Assembly (NCBI GenBank): GCA_013812145.1
Contig: JACCTY010000063.1
Span: 1-43,929, forward strand
Source: Geodermatophilaceae bacterium
Lineage (GTDB): Bacteria > Actinomycetota > Actinomycetes > Mycobacteriales > Geodermatophilaceae
Direction: 5' to 3'
Length of the DNA stretch: 43,929 bases
The notes beneath the pieces are model-generated. The model worked only from the letters and a program-made list of their open reading frames with translations, searched no databases and was not told the DNA's origin. Position numbers and translations under genes: made by a program. This document shows, piece by piece, positions 25,360 through 33,652 of the stretch. Numbering within the stretch: position 1 is the stretch's first letter; every line of letters begins with the position of its first letter.

Positions 25360-26220
25360 TCAGCGTCGCCAGCTGGGCGTCCAGCCCAGCCACCTGGCCA
25401 GCCTTTCGTCGTAGGGGGCGAACTCGTCGGCCAACCGGGTGTTTAGGTGTGCGGGCAGAACTGGGCGGGGGCGGGCGTTGAGGTTTGCCAGGTCGGACGG
25501 CTGCCAGGTCTGCAGCCCGAGAAAAGAGGTCAGGCCGTCCAACGCCGGTCCGGCGTCGAGGAACATCGAGTCGCTGTCGATCACGTGGAGCCGGTCGCGT
25601 CCAACGAGCGCCGCCAGTCGTTCCAGCTGTTCTACGTACCGCCCACGGGTGACATAGGCCTGGCAGGCGTGCGGACGGCTGCGGTAGAGCGGCTCGGCGA
25701 CGAGTCGCGCCACCTCACCGGACAGCCGCTGCTCCTCCAGGTCCAGCGCGCGCTCGAACGGCTCGCTCTCCCAGCCCATCGAGACCGAGTGGGCGTGCTC
25801 GGAATGGGCGCGCTGGACCGGGTCCCGGATCAGCACGATCAGTCGGACGTCAGGCAGATCGGCGGCGATCCGCATCGCCGCGAGCGGGTGCCACATGTAG
25901 GACGGCGTGGCCTCCCCGGTGACCGCTGTCAGACCGGTCCGCCGTGCGCTGATCGCCGCGGCGGCGCGGGTCGGAAAGTGCCCGCGGTACCAGCTGGCTC
26001 CGCGGTGGTAGGCGTTGTCGAAGTAGTGCACCTCCTTGTGCAGCACCGCGCGCAGCACCTGGGGATGGCCGGCCAGCGTGTCGTACAGCGAGGTCGTGCC
26101 GGCCCGCTTGGCTCCGACGACGAGGAAGCTCGGCGTCATTCGCAACTCGGCGGTCAGCCGCCCGGCGGTGCGGGTTCCCGCCTGCACTGCACGCCGTGCG
26201 GAACGCGGGATTCGGGACAT
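25360..26220 (-). CDS. sulfotransferase (carbohydrate type)
   Basis: 286 residues from ATG 26220, sharing one base with the stop of the next sulfotransferase gene upstream (TGATG). The 5'-phosphosulfate loop is VGAKRAGTTS (35-44). KEVHYFD (62-68) follows, and VTGEATPSYMW (100-110). The 3'-phosphate site is LIVLIRDPVQRAHS (127-140). This layout, with a KExHYFD block and GEATPSY, is that of heparan-sulfate-like carbohydrate sulfotransferases, supporting a sugar acceptor. It lies 107 bp before the acyltransferase gene. Acceptor position unknown. Confidence 0.9.
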   Translation of the reverse strand: MSRIPRSARRAVQAGTRTAGRLTAELRMTPSFLVVGAKRAGTTSLYDTLAGHPQVLRAVLHKEVHYFDNAYHRGASWYRGHFPTRAAAAISARRTGLTAVTGEATPSYMWHPLAAMRIAADLPDVRLIVLIRDPVQRAHSEHAHSVSMGWESEPFERALDLEEQRLSGEVARLVAEPLYRSRPHACQAYVTRGRYVEQLERLAALVGRDRLHVIDSDSMFLDAGPALDGLTSFLGLQTWQPSDLANLNARPRPVLPAHLNTRLADEFAPYDERLARWLGWTPSWRR

Positions 26221-27173
26221 CAGCCGCTGCTCCGTTGCCACGCCCCGAGATCCCGGTTCAACAGCGACGCCAGATCCTCGACCTCCGAGGCGTAGTAGTC
26301 CCGCAACCGCTGTTCGACCGCGGTGTCGATACACGGTCGGCGGTCGCGGCCGAGCCGGCTGAGCACAAGCTTGTCCACTGCGGTCAACCCCGCAACCATG
26401 CCCCATGCCAGCGGCCCCTTGCGCCTGGGCGAAACCTTGCCGTACGTGGTGTCGTAGTCGTAGTAGCGGCGGCTGCGGGCAGCCCGCAGCCGGACCCTGG
26501 GCGGCCAGTAGATGCCCGGATTGGCCGTGGATCGCACACCGTCCCTCGGGACGGTGTCGTCTGCGTCGAGGAAGTGGAGGGCAGTGGCCAGGCTGCCCGC
26601 CGGATCACGAGCCATGTCGTCGTGCAGCAGGACCAGGAATTGCTCGGGGGCGAACCAGTTGTGCCAATGCCGCAGGTGCGCGGCGTACCGCCCGTACTCC
26701 AGAATCTCCTGTGACTTGGGGTGGTCCTTCTGCATTCTTCCGTCGAGAATCGCGGCGAGCGCGGCCGAGGGATCCATCACCGGCACGAAACCGAAAACGG
26801 CCAAGTGGTAGTACGCCGATACCGCGCGGGCAACCGGCTCCCGCAGGACCGCCAGCAGCTTGATCCGCGGGACGTGATCGGCCACTCGGCCGGGCACCTC
26901 CGGCTTGGGCAGGTAGTCGGGGCGCTTCAAGCCGGTGAGCGATCCGGCCCGTGGCGCGAGCAGATCGCTGAGGTGCCGCAGGCCGCCACGGCCGTAGTCG
27001 GGATCCTCGAAGTGGCGGGACTCGTGCTCCAGAACGGTGATGTCGGGATGCTCGGCGAGCCGGCGCTGCAAGAACGTCGACGCCGACTTCTGTGCCCCGA
27101 TGATCGCGAAATCCAGCGGGAGACCCGTGCACGCGCGTCCCCAGGCCCGGGTTCTCGGGTCGTCGCTGAGCAT
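26220..27173 (-). CDS. sulfotransferase (carbohydrate type)
   Basis: 317 residues from ATG 27173 with a short AAGG site. The loop IGAQKSASTFL (25-35) binds the 5'-phosphosulfate; EHESRHFEDPDY (49-60) and LKRPDYLP (82-89) occupy the places of KExHYFD and GExTPxY. LLAVLREPVARAVSAYYH (106-123) is the 3'-phosphate site, followed by LEYGRYAAHLRHW. It is the first gene of the leftward run ending with the acyltransferase, flippase, BY-kinase and a fifth sulfotransferase. A dyad GTGAA-TCAG-TTCAC lies 33-46 bp upstream of its start (27206-27219). Confidence 0.9.
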   Translation of the reverse strand: MLSDDPRTRAWGRACTGLPLDFAIIGAQKSASTFLQRRLAEHPDITVLEHESRHFEDPDYGRGGLRHLSDLLAPRAGSLTGLKRPDYLPKPEVPGRVADHVPRIKLLAVLREPVARAVSAYYHLAVFGFVPVMDPSAALAAILDGRMQKDHPKSQEILEYGRYAAHLRHWHNWFAPEQFLVLLHDDMARDPAGSLATALHFLDADDTVPRDGVRSTANPGIYWPPRVRLRAARSRRYYDYDTTYGKVSPRRKGPLAWGMVAGLTAVDKLVLSRLGRDRRPCIDTAVEQRLRDYYASEVEDLASLLNRDLGAWQRSSG

Positions 27174-27288
27174 GACACCTTTCTCGTGGCTTGGATCCCG
27201 ATGCAGTGAATCAGTTCACCCGCCTCACGGGCACTTCGGGTGCACTGAGCCCGTTGTTCATCGAGATCGGCCGACACAGTGAGTGAGG

Positions 27289-27294
27289 TAACGT
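27289..27294 (+). promoter_or_regulatory. leaderless -10 element (TAACGT) for the secreted lipase
   Basis: TAACGT ends 7 bp before ATG 27302, so transcription would begin at or near the start codon. This supports ATG 27302 over the in-frame GTG 27293, which lies inside the element. Confidence 0.45.
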
Positions 27295-27301
27295 GCGAAT
27301 T

Positions 27302-28495
27302 ATGACCAGAGTTGCGATCACCGCGGCCGCGATTGCCGCAGTGACGCTGCTGGCCAGCTGCGGCGGCGGCGGCGGGCCGGAGCCCGAGCCGCCACCGCAG
27401 ACCTTCTCCAAGTGCGACACGTCCGCAACCGAGAATGGCGACGTCGCGGCCGCCGAGTCCGGGGCCGGCGGACTGACCGGGAGCGAATCCGCGCCGGCAC
27501 CGGAGGGTGTACTGGGCTGGACCATGCGCTACTGCTCCACGGGCCGTGACGACTCGATCGTCGAGGTCACCGGCCTGCTGGCAACCCCGGACGGCGACGC
27601 CCCGGAGGGTGGCTGGCCGCTGATCGCTTTCGCGCACGGTACAGCGGGCCTCGGCGACCAGTGCGCGCCGTCGACCAGCGGCATCGAGAAGATGCTCTAC
27701 CTGGAGACCTTCATCGGGGCCGGATACGCCATCGTGGCCTCGGACTTCGCCGGCCTGGGCACCGACGGCATACCCGGATTCCTGATCGGCGAGAGCGAAG
27801 GACGCAGCGTCCTGGACTCGGCGCGCGCTGCCCGGGGAATTTCCGGGGCGAACATAGGTCCGCAAACCATGATCGTCGGCTACTCGCAGGGTGGGCACGC
27901 GGCGCTGTTCGCCGGGGAACTTGCACCGACGTACGCCCCGGAGATCGACGTGGTGGCGGTGGCGGCACTGGCGCCGCCGACGGACCTGACCGAACTCACC
28001 GATGTTAGGTTCAACGAGCCGAACTCCTTCGACACTGCCGCCCCTCTGATCGCCTCGTGGGTGGACTACTACGGCCAGGACCCGAGTTCCCTGGTGACCG
28101 CCCAAGGCGCCGAAGTCCTGGACATCGTCGTCAACGAGTGCACCGGTCGGCTACCACAAGCACAGGGGCCGGTCGACGACTTCTTGCAGGCCTCTCTGCT
28201 GGACATCCCCGAGTGGGCCGCCCTGTTGGAGGAGAACAGCACCGGGCAGAGTGCGATCGCAGCTCCGGTTTTCATCGCGCAGGGTGGCAGGGACAAGCTG
28301 GTCCCTCTCGAGGTGACCCGCTCGGCCATTCCGGACCTCTGCGCCATCAACGACAACCTGCGCTATCAGGAGTACGACGGCGTTTCGCACGGTAACCTCC
28401 GGTTGGCCGCCGCGGACGACATGCTTCAGTTCCTGGCCGACGGCTTGGCCGGACAACCGTCGGAGGTCGGCGCGGACTGCGCAAGCGTCAACTAG
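27302..28495 (+). CDS. secreted lipase/esterase lipoprotein (LIP family-like)
   Basis: 397 residues from ATG 27302. A lipoprotein signal ends in the lipobox LASC (Cys20), followed by a Gly/Pro/Glu-rich linker, so it is probably anchored outside the membrane. The alpha/beta hydrolase domain has FAHGTAGLGDQCAPST, nucleophile elbow GYSQGGH, acid in QGGRDKLVP and His in DGVSHGN. This pattern is typical of secretory lipases (PF03583-like). It cleaves an acyl ester, natural substrate unknown. It is divergent from the sulfotransferase run and may not belong to the island. Confidence 0.87.
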   Translation: MTRVAITAAAIAAVTLLASCGGGGGPEPEPPPQTFSKCDTSATENGDVAAAESGAGGLTGSESAPAPEGVLGWTMRYCSTGRDDSIVEVTGLLATPDGDAPEGGWPLIAFAHGTAGLGDQCAPSTSGIEKMLYLETFIGAGYAIVASDFAGLGTDGIPGFLIGESEGRSVLDSARAARGISGANIGPQTMIVGYSQGGHAALFAGELAPTYAPEIDVVAVAALAPPTDLTELTDVRFNEPNSFDTAAPLIASWVDYYGQDPSSLVTAQGAEVLDIVVNECTGRLPQAQGPVDDFLQASLLDIPEWAALLEENSTGQSAIAAPVFIAQGGRDKLVPLEVTRSAIPDLCAINDNLRYQEYDGVSHGNLRLAAADDMLQFLADGLAGQPSEVGADCASVN

Positions 28496-28511
28496 CTGGC
28501 CGGCAGACCGC

Positions 28512-28517
28512 TACGGT
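28512..28517 (+). promoter_or_regulatory. leaderless -10 element (TACGGT) for the MBL-fold gene
   Basis: TACGGT ends 6 bp before the GTG at 28524, and no ribosome site precedes that start, as in leaderless actinobacterial genes. Confidence 0.4.
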
Positions 28518-28523
28518 GCCCCC

Positions 28524-29387
28524 GTGCGAGTCACGTTCTGCGGAGTCCGCGGCTCCACGCCGTCACCGGGCCGGCCGTTCGTCCGCTACGGCGGCCACAC
28601 GTCCTGCGTGGCGCTGGCTCGAACCGGTCAGCCGGTGCAGCTGCTCCTGGACGCCGGCACCGGGATGCAGGCGGTCAGCCCGCTGGTAGACGGGGCGTAC
28701 GACGGCAGCGTGCTGCTCGGGCACCTGCACTGGGACCACACCCACGGGATGCCGTTCTTCGCCGCCGGCGGTCGGCCCGGCCATCGCGTCCGCGTCCTCA
28801 TGCCGCGGCAGGGCGACTCCGGTGAGGCGTTGCTGCAGCGCTGCCTGTCTCCGCCCAACTTCCCGATCGTGCCGTCGGAGCTCGGCCGGGGGTGGAGTTT
28901 CGAGGACCTCGACGAGGGCGGCTTCCAGCTAGAGGGCTTCGACGTGCTGGCCCGGGAGATACCGCACAAGGGCGGCCGGACTTACGGCTACCGGGTCAGC
29001 GCGGACGGCGGATCGCTGGCCTACTTGTCCGACCACAGCCCCACCTCGGTCGGCCCCGGCCCGGACGGGCTCGGCGAACGGCACCCGGCCGCGCTGGAAC
29101 TCGCCGCCGGTGTCGACGTGCTCATCCACGACGCGCAGCACCGCAGGGAGGAATTCCCCGGCGTCGGCTACCTCGGGCACGCCAGCGTCGACTACGCGGT
29201 GGCGTTGGGAGTCCAGGCCGGAGTCGGAACCGTCGTGCTCTTCCACCACGCACCGACCCGCACCGACGATGAGGTCGACGCCATGCTGGCGGCCGCCGAG
29301 AACCGGGACGTCTCGGTCGTCGCGGCCTCCGAAGGCCTTGTCCTGGAGTGCGTGGCCGGCCGGCCGGTCACCGCGAGGTCGGCCTGA
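28524..29387 (+). CDS. metallo-beta-lactamase-fold hydrolase
   Basis: 287 residues from GTG 28524. The metal motif HLHWDH (67-72) is preceded by a conserved N-terminal GVRGSTPSPG and YGGHTSC, characteristic of the RNase Z/PhnP-like branch of the MBL superfamily. Further ligands are in SDHSP, IHDAQHRREEF and GHAS, with HHAPTRTDDEVD near the end. Members hydrolyse phosphodiesters or are uncharacterised; the substrate here is unknown. The following gene encodes a cyclic-nucleotide-binding domain 96 bp downstream, so a cyclic nucleotide phosphodiesterase role is worth considering, but it is speculation. Confidence 0.85.
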   Translation: MRVTFCGVRGSTPSPGRPFVRYGGHTSCVALARTGQPVQLLLDAGTGMQAVSPLVDGAYDGSVLLGHLHWDHTHGMPFFAAGGRPGHRVRVLMPRQGDSGEALLQRCLSPPNFPIVPSELGRGWSFEDLDEGGFQLEGFDVLAREIPHKGGRTYGYRVSADGGSLAYLSDHSPTSVGPGPDGLGERHPAALELAAGVDVLIHDAQHRREEFPGVGYLGHASVDYAVALGVQAGVGTVVLFHHAPTRTDDEVDAMLAAAENRDVSVVAASEGLVLECVAGRPVTARSA

Positions 29388-29483
29388 TCGGGTCTCGCCG
29401 CTGATGCTCGGCACCCTCTACTGTGACCCGGGGGAGCGGACCCGGCGAGCGCCGGGCTATCGGGTGCGACGAAAGGGGCTCCT

Positions 29484-29909
29484 ATGGCCAAAGCAGACCG
29501 GTCCGTGGAGGAGCCGCTCGCCGCTGCCGAGCCGTTCGAACGGATCGGGAAGCGCGCCCTGCGCTCGCTCGCCTCCTCGGCTAAGAGCGTTGAGCATGCC
29601 GAGGGCCATCACGTCGTCGAAGAAGGCGGTACGCCGCTGGGCTTCCACCTGATCACCGAGGGGGAGGCTGTGGTCGAGGTCGGCGGCAAGCAGCGGCGGC
29701 AGCTCCGGACCGGAGACTACTTCGGCCTGATCTCCCTGATCGATGGCAAGCCCCGGTCGGCCACCGTGCGGGCGACGACACCGATGCGCACCCTGTTCAT
29801 CTCCCCGTGGGTCTTCGGTCCGGTGCTGGAGGCCGAGACGACGATCGCCCGCGACCTGTTGCCGATGTTGTGTGAGTTGCTGCGCGACGCCGAGCAGCGC
29901 GACAGCTAG
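29484..29909 (+). CDS. cyclic-nucleotide-binding-domain protein without DNA-binding domain
   Basis: 141 residues, ATG 29484 with an AAAGGGG site. It is a single CRP-like beta-roll (about 16-125): EHAEGHHVVEEGG, FHLITEGEAVVEV, and a phosphate-binding cassette GDYFGLISLIDGKPRSATVRA (77-97 in parts). In the cassette the Arg (91) is kept, but the Glu that contacts the ribose in CRP (FGEL) is replaced by Leu82. Nucleotide binding may be altered or lost. No helix-turn-helix follows, so it is not a transcription factor on its own. It precedes the thioesterase gene by 16 bp. Confidence 0.82.
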   Translation: MAKADRSVEEPLAAAEPFERIGKRALRSLASSAKSVEHAEGHHVVEEGGTPLGFHLITEGEAVVEVGGKQRRQLRTGDYFGLISLIDGKPRSATVRATTPMRTLFISPWVFGPVLEAETTIARDLLPMLCELLRDAEQRDS

Positions 29910-29925
29910 TCCGAGCGGCGCCCGG

Positions 29926-30339
29926 ATGGTGATGTCGGTGACCGAGCTCAACGAGCTCACCGAGGGGTGCCTGCCGGGACTGCTGGGGATGCGGTTCACC
30001 GACTCCAGGTCGGGACGGGTCAGCGCTCGGCTTGCCGTCCGGCCCGAGCTGCTGGCTCCCAACGGCTACCTGCACGCCGCCACCATCGTGGCCCTGGCCG
30101 ACACCGCGTGTGGTTTCGGCTGCCGGTCCCTGCTGCCGGAAGGTTCCAGCGGGTTCACCACAATCGAGCTCAAGTCGAACTTCCTCGGCACCGCCCGAGA
30201 CGGCATGATCAGCACCGACGCCGAGGCGATCCACGCCGGCCGGACGACGCAGGTCTGGGACGCCACCGTGCGACATGTCGACTCGGGAAAGACCCTCGCC
30301 CTTTTCCGCTGCACCCAAGCCGTGCTCTGGCCCCGCTGA
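29926..30339 (+). CDS. hot-dog-fold thioesterase (PaaI-like)
   Basis: 137 residues; ATG 29926 is taken, ATG 29932 is equally possible, and neither has a strong ribosome site. The sequence shows the PaaI/YbgC-type hot-dog pattern: NGYLHAATIVALADTACG (47-64 in parts) with a catalytic-region Asn/His and Asp, then ELKSNFLGTA and a final strand ending TQAVLWPR. Such enzymes hydrolyse acyl-CoA thioesters. The gene lies 14 bp before an acyl-CoA ligase gene in the same direction, so the pair could act on related acyl-CoAs. Substrate unknown. Confidence 0.85.
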   Translation: MVMSVTELNELTEGCLPGLLGMRFTDSRSGRVSARLAVRPELLAPNGYLHAATIVALADTACGFGCRSLLPEGSSGFTTIELKSNFLGTARDGMISTDAEAIHAGRTTQVWDATVRHVDSGKTLALFRCTQAVLWPR

Positions 30340-30353
30340 ACCCAGGAGATCTC

Positions 30354-31907
30354 GTGACCGTTACCAGCAGCAGTTATCCCACTGTCGAGATCCCCAACGT
30401 GTCGGTCCCGGCGTACGTCCTGCGAAACGCCGCGGAGCGCAAGGACGACCAAGCCCTCGTCGACGGGCTCAGCGGGGATCAGCTGACCTACGGTCAGCTG
30501 GCCGGCTACGTCGACCGGGTGGCCGCGGCGCTGGCCGAGCGGGGCGTCAAGCCAGGCGACACGGTCGCCATATTCAGCCCGAACACCATCTACTATCCGG
30601 TCGTCTTCCACGGGATCGCCGCCGCCGGCGCGCTGTCCAGCACGATAAACTCGCTCTACACGCCGGAGGAGATCGCGTTCCAGCTCAAGGACTCCGGCGC
30701 GAAGATGCTGATCACCGTCTCGCCGTTCCTCGACCGGGCGCGGGCCGCGGCCGAGAAGCAGCCGGTCGAGGAGATCATCGTCATGGACGGCGCCGAGGGC
30801 CATGCCTCCCTGCGAGACCTGCTCAGCTCGCAGGCGCCCAGCCCACAGATCCAGATCAACCCGGAAGCGGACCTGGTCACGCTGCCATACTCCAGCGGGA
30901 CAACCGGCCTGCCCAAGGGCGTGATGCTGACCCACCGCAACCTGGTGGCCAACGTGGCCCAGTGCGAGGCGCTGTTCAAAGTAAGGCCGGGGGAGCGGCT
31001 GGTCGCCGTACTACCGTTCTTCCACATCTACGGGCTGACCGTTCTGATGAACGTCGGACTGTCCACCGGGGCGACCGTCGTGACGATGCCGCGCTTCGAC
31101 CTCGAGCAGTTCCTGACCGTTCTACAGGACCAGAAGATCACCCGGGCGTACGTGGCACCGCCTATCGTGCTCGCGCTGGCCAAGCATCCGATGGTCGACA
31201 AGTTCGACCTCTCGGCGCTGTCGGTGATCTTCTCCGGCGCGGCGCCGCTGTCCGCCGAACTCGCCGACGCCTGCGCCCAGCGGCTGGGGTGCGAGGTCAA
31301 GCAGGGCTACGGGATGACCGAACTGTCCCCGGTGTCGCATGCGATGCCCGACGGCGTGGACCTCCCGACCGGCAGCGTCGGTGTCACGCTGCCGAACACC
31401 GAGTGCCGGCTGGTGTCGGTGGAAACCGGAGAGGATGCCGCCGAGGGCGAGCCCGGCGAGCTGTGGGTCCGCGGGCCGCAGGTCATGAAGGGCTACCTCA
31501 ACAACGACGAGGCCACTGCCGCGACCGTCGACTCCGAGGGCTGGTTGCACACCGGCGACGTGGCCGTCGTCGACGAGCAGGGCGCATTCACCATCGTCGA
31601 CCGGGTCAAGGAGCTCATCAAGTACAAGGGCTACCAGGTCGCGCCGGCCGAGTTGGAGGCGATCCTGCTCGGCAACCCGAGTATCGCCGACGCGGCGGTC
31701 ATCGGCGTACCGGACGAGGAAGGTGGGGAGATCCCCAAGGCGTTCGTCGTGGTCGGAGCGGGCCAGGAGATCTCCGCCGAGGACGTCATGTCCTACGTCG
31801 CGGGGCAGGTCGCTCCGCACAAGAAGGTGCGTTCGGTCGAGTTCATCGACGCCATCCCGAAGTCGGCCAGCGGCAAGATCCTGCGCAAGGACCTGCGCTC
31901 CAAGTAG
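30354..31907 (+). CDS. acyl-CoA ligase, 4-coumarate:CoA ligase-like
   Basis: 517 residues from GTG 30354 with an AGGAG site 5 bp upstream. An ANL-superfamily enzyme: AMP-binding loop SSGTTGLPK (180-188), FFHIYG, GAAPLS, GYGMTE, the hinge GWLHTGD and IVDRVKELIKYKGYQV, and the catalytic Lys508 in SGKILRKDL. The overall pattern is that of 4-coumarate:CoA ligases and related aryl/fatty-acyl-CoA ligases. It forms an acyl-AMP and then the CoA thioester. The substrate cannot be assigned from sequence alone. It shares an operon with the thioesterase and perhaps the small ORF that follows. Confidence 0.93.
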   Translation: MTVTSSSYPTVEIPNVSVPAYVLRNAAERKDDQALVDGLSGDQLTYGQLAGYVDRVAAALAERGVKPGDTVAIFSPNTIYYPVVFHGIAAAGALSSTINSLYTPEEIAFQLKDSGAKMLITVSPFLDRARAAAEKQPVEEIIVMDGAEGHASLRDLLSSQAPSPQIQINPEADLVTLPYSSGTTGLPKGVMLTHRNLVANVAQCEALFKVRPGERLVAVLPFFHIYGLTVLMNVGLSTGATVVTMPRFDLEQFLTVLQDQKITRAYVAPPIVLALAKHPMVDKFDLSALSVIFSGAAPLSAELADACAQRLGCEVKQGYGMTELSPVSHAMPDGVDLPTGSVGVTLPNTECRLVSVETGEDAAEGEPGELWVRGPQVMKGYLNNDEATAATVDSEGWLHTGDVAVVDEQGAFTIVDRVKELIKYKGYQVAPAELEAILLGNPSIADAAVIGVPDEEGGEIPKAFVVVGAGQEISAEDVMSYVAGQVAPHKKVRSVEFIDAIPKSASGKILRKDLRSK

Positions 31908-32075
31908 GTGGCCGAACCGGAGGAGCGCTATGCGCGGCTCGTCGACGACATGCTCGCGGAGTCTCCGGAGGACGTCTCCCGCACCTGGCGGGAGCGCGCG
32001 GCTATGGTGCGTCGGCGCTGCGCCATGCTCGTCAAGGGTCGGCTGGTCGCTTCGACCCCGGACACGGGCGGCTGA
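31908..32075 (+). CDS. small hypothetical protein (55 aa)
   Basis: Begins with GTG directly after the TAG of the acyl-CoA ligase gene and runs 55 codons to TGA. The product is charged and helix-prone, starting VAEPEERYARLVDDM and rich in Glu/Asp early and Arg later. Third codon positions are GC-rich as in neighbouring genes. No ribosome site is visible other than coupling to the preceding stop. No family recognised. Confidence 0.4.
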   Translation: MAEPEERYARLVDDMLAESPEDVSRTWRERAAMVRRRCAMLVKGRLVASTPDTGG

Positions 32076-32360
32076 TGCGGTAGTGGCTGGCCGTGCACCC
32101 GACCGCTGACGCCGACGGTGGTCGTTGGCTCGCGAGAAGCTGGCCTTTCTCGGCCCAAAGCGGTGAGCCTTTGACCGTCTCCGCGTGGTCTGCCGAGGTT
32201 CCTCGGGTGATCGAGCACGCGCAGCAGCGGCAGGCGATCAGGCGAGGCGCAAAGTGATCTTCCGCCGCAGCCCAGGACAGGTTTCAACTGGGGCGAGCGC
32301 GGAACGAGTGCGACTAGAAGAGAGTGGCGGAGGTCCGCAGGTGCCGTCCGATCACTTTCG
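32076..32360. other. non-coding gap with no recognised feature
   Basis: About 285 bp between the small ORF and the aminopeptidase pseudogene. Short open frames exist but none has family motifs, a ribosome site and sensible start together. No RNA gene, repeat or clear promoter is seen. Confidence 0.5.
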
Positions 32361-33594
32361 GTGGATCAAGGAGACCGCTACTTGGCACGACGTCCACACT
32401 GGAAGAGCGTGAGTCTGATCAGCCTGGGGGCTGTCATCGGCTTGGTGGCCGCGGGCACACCCGCAGCCGCGGGGACCGCGGACGCGCCATTTCTCGCCAA
32501 CCAGTTCGTCCGCAAGGCCAGGTCGCGTTCAGGTATGAGGAGCAGGTCGTCGACGCGGAGGTGTTCACCGTCAGCGGCACGCCGTACGAGGTGCTGACGA
32601 TGGAGTTCTCGCCGCAGACCCCGGAGGGGGGCATCACCGGCCCGCTGGGACCCACACCGGAAGCATTGCGCTGATCCGGCGCGGTGGGTGCACGTTCGTG
32701 AGCAAGGCGCAGAACGCAGCCGACGCCGGCGCGATTATCTCCAACAACGTCGGCGGCGGCGTCCCGGTGAACGGAACCCTGGGTGACCGGGAGTCGGCCG
32801 TCATCCCCACGGCCGGACTGAGCCAGAACGACGGCACGGGGCTCGCGGACAGTTCGGCAAACCCGCGACGCTGGAGCTGCGCTACCACCTGGAGTCCCGC
32901 ACGAGCTACAACGTCATCGCGAAGACCGGACCGGCCGGACCACCAAAGTCATGGCCGGGGCACACTTGGACAGCGTCGAGGCAGGTCCGGGAATCAACGA
33001 CAACGGCCGAGGAACTCGGGCTGATCGGGTCGACGGCGTATGTCGCCGGCCTGTCGTTCCAGCAGCAGCTGGACATCGCGCTGTACCTGACTTCGGCATG
33101 ATCGGCTCGCCCAACGCGGCGTACTTCGTCTACGACGGTGACGACTCCGACGGTGTCGGGGCCGGTCCCGATCCCTACGGCTCCGCGCAGATCGAGCAGG
33201 CGTTCGTCGACTACCTCGCCTCGATCGACGTACCGCCGGAGCGAACGGACTTCAGCGGCCGGTCGGACTACGGACCGTTCATTGCCGTCGGCATCTCCTC
33301 CGGTGGGTTGTTCACCGGCGTCGAGGGCATCAAGACCGAGGACAGGCCGCCACGTGGGGCGGTACGGCGGGCTCGCCGACGACCCGTGCTACCACCAGGC
33401 CTGCGACAAACCTCGGCAATCCCAACCGCCAGGCGCTGGACCGCAACAGTGACGCCGCAGCATTCGTGATCGGGACCTACGGCATCTCCACAACCGGCAT
33501 CAACGGGGTACCGGATCGAGCCGAGCGGGCCGCGGCACGCTCGGGTGCCGTTGCGGTTGCCGTCGGTCGCGCTGACGGCCACGCGGCAGCCTGA
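32361..33594 (+). pseudogene. secreted M28 zinc aminopeptidase (PA-domain type), multiply frameshifted
   Basis: A signal-peptide-like start (ARRPHWKSVSLISLGAVI and an Ala-rich end) is followed by pieces of a Streptomyces-type aminopeptidase scattered over all three frames. They are a PA-domain fragment (LIRRGGCTFVSKAQNAADAG, NGTLGDRESAVIPTAG), the metal site AGAHLDSVEAGPGINDNG, EELGLIGSTAYVAGL and MIGSPNAAYFVYDGD. GRSDYGPFIAVGISSGGLFTG and the DPCYHQACD site complete the set. At least five frame changes are needed. A stretch of about 25 residues before EELGL is missing, as is much of the region before the PA domain. It cannot give an active enzyme. Confidence 0.88.
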
Positions 33595-33610
33595 GACTCG
33601 TCCCGTCGCG

Positions 33611-33652
33611 CGGGGGCTGGGGGTCAGCCGGCGGGGGCTGGGGTTCAGCCGG
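33611..33652. repeat. 21-bp tandem duplication at the 3' end of the FAD oxidoreductase gene
   Basis: Two adjacent 21-bp copies (33611-33631 and 33632-33652) differ at one base. On the minus strand the copy nearest the gene contains its TGA stop and the next copy repeats that TGA. Confidence 0.85.
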
